From the NCBI RefSeq assembly GCF_900188105.1, contig NZ_FZNP01000024.1, positions 1 to 64,000 of the forward strand: a stretch of DNA of 64,000 nucleotides, given 5' to 3'. A program made the translations under genes and the position numbers. Every line of letters begins with the position of its first letter. The stretch's first letter is position 1. The DNA is from Actinomadura mexicana. Its GTDB lineage: Bacteria > Actinomycetota > Actinomycetes > Streptosporangiales > Streptosporangiaceae. Below the pieces are notes generated by a model. The model had not been told where the DNA came from, did no database searches, and saw nothing but the letters and a program-made list of their open reading frames with translations. Positions 60,583 through 64,000 of the stretch are shown one piece after another.

Positions 60583-61449
60583 ATGACTCAGGTCGCAGTG
60601 CTCGGCACCGGGATCATGGGCGCCGCGATGGCCCGCAACCTGTTGCGGAACGGCCACGGGGTCGCCGCGTGGAACCGCACGTCCGCCCGCGCGGAACCGC
60701 TCGCCGCCGACGGCGCCGCCGTCGCGGCCTCCCCCGCCGAGGCCGTCCGGGACGCCGACGTCGTCATCACCATGCTGAACGACGCAGAGACGGCACTGGC
60801 GGTGATGGACGACGCCGCGCCCGCGCTGCGCGCCGGGCAGGTCTGGGCGCAGATGGGCACGGTCGGCGTCGCGGACGTGCCCGCGCTGGCCCGGTTCGCC
60901 GCCGACCACGGGCTGACGTTCGTCGACTCCCCCGTCCAGGGCACCAAGCAGCCCGCAGAGCAGGGCAGGCTCCTCGTCCTCGCCGCCGGGCCGCAGGACG
61001 CGCGCAAGGCCCTGGAGCCGGTCTTCGGCGCGGTCGGCGGCAGGACGGTGTGGCTGGACGAGGACGGCGCGAGCGGCGCGGGCACCCGGCTCAAGCTGGC
61101 CGCCGTGAGCTACGCCATCTCGCTGACCTCGGTCGTCGCCGAGTCGGTGGCGCTGGCGAAGGGCTTCGGGCTCGACCCGGCCCTGCTCGGCGAGGTCCTC
61201 ACCGGCGGCCCGCTGGACAGCCCCTACCTGCAGAACAAGATGAAGGCGATGCTCGACGGCGACTTCGAGCCGAGCTTCGCCGTCCGCAACGCGGAGAAGA
61301 ACACCCGGCTCATCCATGAGTCCGCCGAGGCCGCGGGCGTCCGCGTCGACGTGAACGACGCGGCGGGCGAGCGTTTCCGGCGCGCCATCGAGCAGGGGCA
61401 CGGCGACGACGACATGGCCGCCACCTACCGCGCCAGCTTCGCGGACTGA
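60583..61449 (+). CDS. beta-hydroxyacid dehydrogenase family NAD(P)-dependent oxidoreductase
   Basis: The 288-residue protein has an N-terminal Rossmann motif VAVLGTGIMGAAMARNLLRNGH, the substrate loop DSPVQGTKQPAEQGRL, the conserved catalytic lysine in GAGTRLKLAAVSY, and a C-terminal all-alpha domain. It resembles tartronate-semialdehyde reductase, 3-hydroxyisobutyrate dehydrogenase or imine reductase-like enzymes. Substrate unknown. AGGAGG is 5 bases before the ATG at 60583. Confidence 0.92.
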   Translation: MTQVAVLGTGIMGAAMARNLLRNGHGVAAWNRTSARAEPLAADGAAVAASPAEAVRDADVVITMLNDAETALAVMDDAAPALRAGQVWAQMGTVGVADVPALARFAADHGLTFVDSPVQGTKQPAEQGRLLVLAAGPQDARKALEPVFGAVGGRTVWLDEDGASGAGTRLKLAAVSYAISLTSVVAESVALAKGFGLDPALLGEVLTGGPLDSPYLQNKMKAMLDGDFEPSFAVRNAEKNTRLIHESAEAAGVRVDVNDAAGERFRRAIEQGHGDDDMAATYRASFAD

Positions 61450-61511
61450 CCCGGGCCGGCACCGGGCGCGCCGGTGCGTGCGCCGGGCGGCGCCGGGGCC
61501 AGGATGGTGGC

Positions 61512-61901
61512 ATGGACGTACTGAGCAGCCGCATCCTGCTTCGCCCCGGCGATCCGGCGCGCACCCAGCGCTTCTACCGCGACGTTCTCGGCCTCGCCGT
61601 GTACCGGGAGTTCGGCCCGGCCGACTCCCCCGGCGTGGTGTTCTTCCTCGGTTCGGGCCTCCTGGAGGTGTCAGGGCACGGTGCCGGCGAGGCCGGGTCG
61701 TCGCCGATGCTCTGGCTTCAGGTCCGCGACGTCCGGGACGAGCACGACCGGCTCACGGCCGCCGGGGCCCGCGTCATGCGGGAGCCGCGGGAGAAACCGT
61801 GGGGGCTGGTCGAGATGTGGATCGAGGACCCCGACGGCGTCAAGATCGTTATTGTGGAGGTGCCGGAGGGGCACCCCCTCCGCCGCGACCCGCGCTCCTG
61901 A
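61512..61901 (+). CDS. VOC (glyoxalase-like) family protein
   Basis: The 129-residue protein has two VOC modules: RILLRPGDPARTQRFYRDVLGLAVYREF at the N-terminus and WGLVEMWIEDPDGVKIVIVEVPEGHPLRRD at the C-terminus with the metal-ligand glutamates. Substrate unknown. Followed 13 bases later by a methyltransferase gene. Confidence 0.88.
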   Translation: MDVLSSRILLRPGDPARTQRFYRDVLGLAVYREFGPADSPGVVFFLGSGLLEVSGHGAGEAGSSPMLWLQVRDVRDEHDRLTAAGARVMREPREKPWGLVEMWIEDPDGVKIVIVEVPEGHPLRRDPRS

Positions 61902-61914
61902 CCCGGCGGTGACG

Positions 61915-62517
61915 ATGACCGGCGACTACTGGAACCACAACACGCACTACCACGGTGTCGTGCTGCGCAACGTGCCGCGGGGGTGCGGTGAGGCGCTGGA
62001 CGTCGGCTGCGGGGACGGCCTGCTGGTGCGCCGCCTCGCGCCCCGCGCGGCGCATGTCACCGGGCTCGACCGGTCGCCGGAGATGGTCGCCGAGGCGGCG
62101 CGGTCGAGCGAGGGCGCCGGCAACGTCGACTTCGTCGAGGCGGGCCTCCTCGAATACGACCTGCCGGAGGACTTCTACGACTTCGTCTGCAGTGTCGCGG
62201 CGATCCACCACATGGACTTCGTCAAGGGCCTGACGGCGATGCGCGGCGCCGTCCGGCCGGGCGGCAGCCTGGTGGTCATCGGGCTGGCGAACGACAAGGG
62301 GCTCCGTGACCGGGCCTGCGCGGCGGCCGGCCTCCCGGCGCACCACTTCCACCGGCTCCGCAACCGGAGGCGCGCGGGCAGTCCCGGCGCCCCGGTCATG
62401 GATCCCGACATGACGTGGGGCGAGGTGCGCGACGAAGCGCTGCGGCTGCTTCCCGGCGCCGTGTTCCGCAGGCACCTGCTGTGGCGCTACTCCCTCGTGT
62501 GGCGCAAGCCGCGCTGA
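61915..62517 (+). CDS. class I SAM-dependent methyltransferase
   Basis: The 200-residue protein begins MTGDYWNHNTHYHGVVLRNVP and has motif I ALDVGCGDGLLVRRLA, motif II VTGLDRSPEM, and motif III SVAAIHHMDFVKGL...VRPGGSLVVIGL. It is a small Methyltransf_11-type enzyme with unknown substrate. The ATG at 61915 is chosen, with a GTG two codons earlier as an alternative. Probably co-transcribed with the VOC gene. Confidence 0.88.
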   Translation: MTGDYWNHNTHYHGVVLRNVPRGCGEALDVGCGDGLLVRRLAPRAAHVTGLDRSPEMVAEAARSSEGAGNVDFVEAGLLEYDLPEDFYDFVCSVAAIHHMDFVKGLTAMRGAVRPGGSLVVIGLANDKGLRDRACAAAGLPAHHFHRLRNRRRAGSPGAPVMDPDMTWGEVRDEALRLLPGAVFRRHLLWRYSLVWRKPR

Positions 62518-62571
62518 GCCCACCCACGCACCACAAAACTGGAAAACACTGGAAGTGTCGGGAAGTACCTG

Positions 62572-62577
62572 TACTGT
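62572..62577 (+). promoter_or_regulatory. -10 box of a leaderless transcript
   Basis: TACTGT ends 7 bases before the ATG at 62585 and there is no ribosome-binding site between them, which is the arrangement of leaderless actinomycete genes. Confidence 0.45.
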
Positions 62578-62584
62578 CTGCCGC

Positions 62585-63424
62585 ATGTCCCGGTCCCCCG
62601 GCGTCCCGTCCCCCGACGAGCTGGAGACGCGCATCGCCGAGCTGCGCGCCGCCGTGCGCCGGGCCATGGCCGCCGGCGACCGGGCGCGGGCCCGCGAGCT
62701 GCGCTCGGAGCTCCGCGGCACCGAGACCGCGTGGGACGACGCCGTGCTCGGCGACACCACCGGGTCCGGCGGCCGCCGCGACGCCGACGACGGCCCGCGC
62801 GGCCTGCTGCCCGTCCGGGAGCAGGTCCACCAGGCGCTCACCCTGCTCGGGGCGCCCGCCGCGCCGAAGCTGATCGGGTCGGTGTACGCGGCGTTCTTCC
62901 CCGGCCAGATCCCGGGGAGCCGCCTGACGAGCCTGCGCCGCGACGAGGAGCGCTCCTTCCGCACCGCGCCGTACGCGCGCCCGTACTACCTGTGCGCCGC
63001 GCTGACCGCCGACCTGCTCGCGCCCGCGCGCGGGCTGCTCACCGTGAGCACGTGGCCGCTGGAGCAGCGCATCGTCGGGCCGCTCAGCCCGCGCACCGAC
63101 TTCCTCACCGGCGCGCTGCGCCTGGCCGAGCACGCCGGCCGCGGGACGCCGTCGCCGGACGTGCAGCGGCTGCTGTGGCGTTTCGCGTCCAACATTCCCG
63201 GTGCGGTCACCGGTACGGTCGGTACAGTCGATCCGGCCGTGCTCGCCGAGGCCGCCCGGGCCGAGCTGGACGTGCACCGCGACCCGGACCGGCGGCGGCG
63301 CGAGTCGGCCGCGGCACGCGCCCGGGAGCGGCTCGACGATGCCGAACGGCTGTTCGGCACCCGGCTGCGGGCCCTGCGGGATCCCGGCCGGCGCCCCGCC
63401 ATCAACGGAGAGACGGACCGATGA
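62585..63424 (+). CDS. unknown protein, nuclease operon partner
   Basis: The 279-residue protein starts with a coiled-coil/helical region (SPDELETRIAELRAAVRRAMAAGDRARARELRSEL, in parts, about residues 9-45). A winged-helix-like middle follows (LLPVREQVHQALTLLGAPAAPKLIGSVYAAFF, then RLTSLRRDEERSFRTAPYARPYYLC), then a segment like LTVSTWPLEQRIVG, and an arginine-rich C-terminal helix. No known family recognised. It overlaps the next gene by 4 bases (ATGA), and that gene encodes a nuclease-like protein, so the pair may act together on DNA. Confidence 0.7.
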   Translation: MSRSPGVPSPDELETRIAELRAAVRRAMAAGDRARARELRSELRGTETAWDDAVLGDTTGSGGRRDADDGPRGLLPVREQVHQALTLLGAPAAPKLIGSVYAAFFPGQIPGSRLTSLRRDEERSFRTAPYARPYYLCAALTADLLAPARGLLTVSTWPLEQRIVGPLSPRTDFLTGALRLAEHAGRGTPSPDVQRLLWRFASNIPGAVTGTVGTVDPAVLAEAARAELDVHRDPDRRRRESAAARARERLDDAERLFGTRLRALRDPGRRPAINGETDR

Positions 63425-64000
63425 CCGACACCGCGCCGGACCTGGACCGGCTGCGCGGCGACGCGCCCCCGCGCAACCACGACGCCCGCACGATCGCCGC
63501 GCTCACGTCCAATCCGGGCTGCGCCCGCCGCGGGGTGATGGACGCGGCGGGCGTCGACAAGGACGCGGTGGCGCGGGCCCTGGGGTTCCCCGCGCCGTTC
63601 GGCCAGTCCCAGTTCGCGATCACGCGCGGCAACGCGTTCGAGGCGCAGGTGAAGGCGGACGGCTGCGCGGAGCTGCTGACGCTGCTGCGCGAGCGGCTCG
63701 GCCTGGCCGTCCCCGAGGTCGCCTACGACGACCTGGAGGTGGTCGCGGGCAACGAGGGCCGGGAGCTGCGGCATTCGCGCACGCGGCGGCTGGTCGCCCG
63801 CGCGCTGGAGAGCGGCGAGGGGACGCTGTTCGACCACCCGCTGCTGCGGCTGGAGATCGGCGGGCGGCCCGCCTACCTGGAGCCGGACGTGATCGCGTTC
63901 CAGCTCGAGGGCCGGATGCACGTCATCGAGATCAAGTCGTTCGCGGTCGTGGACGGGCAGGCCGAGCCGGAGCAGGTCGCGGCGGCGGCCCGCCAGTCGG
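63421..64000 (+). CDS. PD-(D/E)XK nuclease-like protein, partial (runs off window)
   Basis: The frame is open from the ATG at 63421 to the window end (193 residues seen). After NHDARTIAALTSNPGCARRGVMDAAGV come FAITRGNAFEAQVKADGCAELL (conserved Glu of motif I, about residue 74), then RPAYLEPDVIAFQLEGRMHVIEIKSFAVVDG (in parts, about 150-178). The pattern P-D...E-I-K is the PD-(D/E)XK active site with Asp and the E-x-K pair. Translational overlap with the preceding gene implies a functional pair. The C-terminus is missing, so the subfamily cannot be fixed. Confidence 0.75.
   Translation, partial: MTDTAPDLDRLRGDAPPRNHDARTIAALTSNPGCARRGVMDAAGVDKDAVARALGFPAPFGQSQFAITRGNAFEAQVKADGCAELLTLLRERLGLAVPEVAYDDLEVVAGNEGRELRHSRTRRLVARALESGEGTLFDHPLLRLEIGGRPAYLEPDVIAFQLEGRMHVIEIKSFAVVDGQAEPEQVAAAARQS

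Overview
The window is high-GC DNA with dense, closely packed genes and GTG/TTG starts. It carries lineage markers: F420-type (LLM, Ddn-like) oxidoreductases, a mycothiol-amidase-like PIG-L protein, a DinB/TIGR03086 protein, class II DAHP synthase, DUF5753 XRE and RsbV/RsbW partner-switching proteins. These point to a filamentous actinomycete (Streptomyces/Actinomadura-like; the genus is a guess). The extreme left edge is the 5' end of a 16S rRNA gene reading leftward, with its leader and two promoters.

Layout. 0-6 kb: rrn promoter region, an Acg-like nitroreductase, an RlmA-type rRNA methyltransferase, then a thioredoxin gene divergent from a group 2 (HrdD-like) sigma gene with back-to-back GGAAT-N18-GTT-type promoter elements between them, then aroF. 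5.5-14 kb: a stress-signalling block consisting of a RsbW kinase, a RsbV/STAS protein and a HATPase-GAF-PP2C protein reading left, divergent from a 1413-residue poly-HAMP hybrid histidine kinase and its response regulator reading right. This matches the osaABC osmoadaptation layout known from Streptomyces. 14-29 kb: gltX and scattered metabolic or housekeeping genes, a two-gene operon of an ARPP-like and a Ro60-like vWA protein, and an acyl-CoA dehydrogenase/TetR/phosphotransferase locus with a clear operator dyad.

29-50 kb is looser, with long intergenic gaps, a decayed ABC-ATPase fragment, minisatellites and many poorly characterised proteins: a secreted RlpA-like protein, a pentapeptide-repeat protein, an AlkZ-like glycosylase, a DUF2786 protein, small HTH proteins, and two paralogous Cys-containing proteins of unknown function. 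Those two paralogs and a third putative DNA-binding protein share a conserved upstream box (TTATCCACA plus an AGAAC/GTTCT dyad). Citrate synthase, a Ser/Thr kinase, a tandem MazG-like protein and a lone bioB also lie here.

50-64 kb: TetR/LLM divergent pair with a perfect operator dyad, a two-component system (NarL type) next to a three-gene ABC exporter, a small HPF-like protein, an orphan DUF5753 regulator, several small enzymes, a probable pseudokinase, and at the right edge an operon of a putative winged-helix protein and a PD-(D/E)XK-type nuclease that runs out of the window.

All functions are inferred by reading motifs; no database search was run. Starts were chosen by ribosome-binding-site position.
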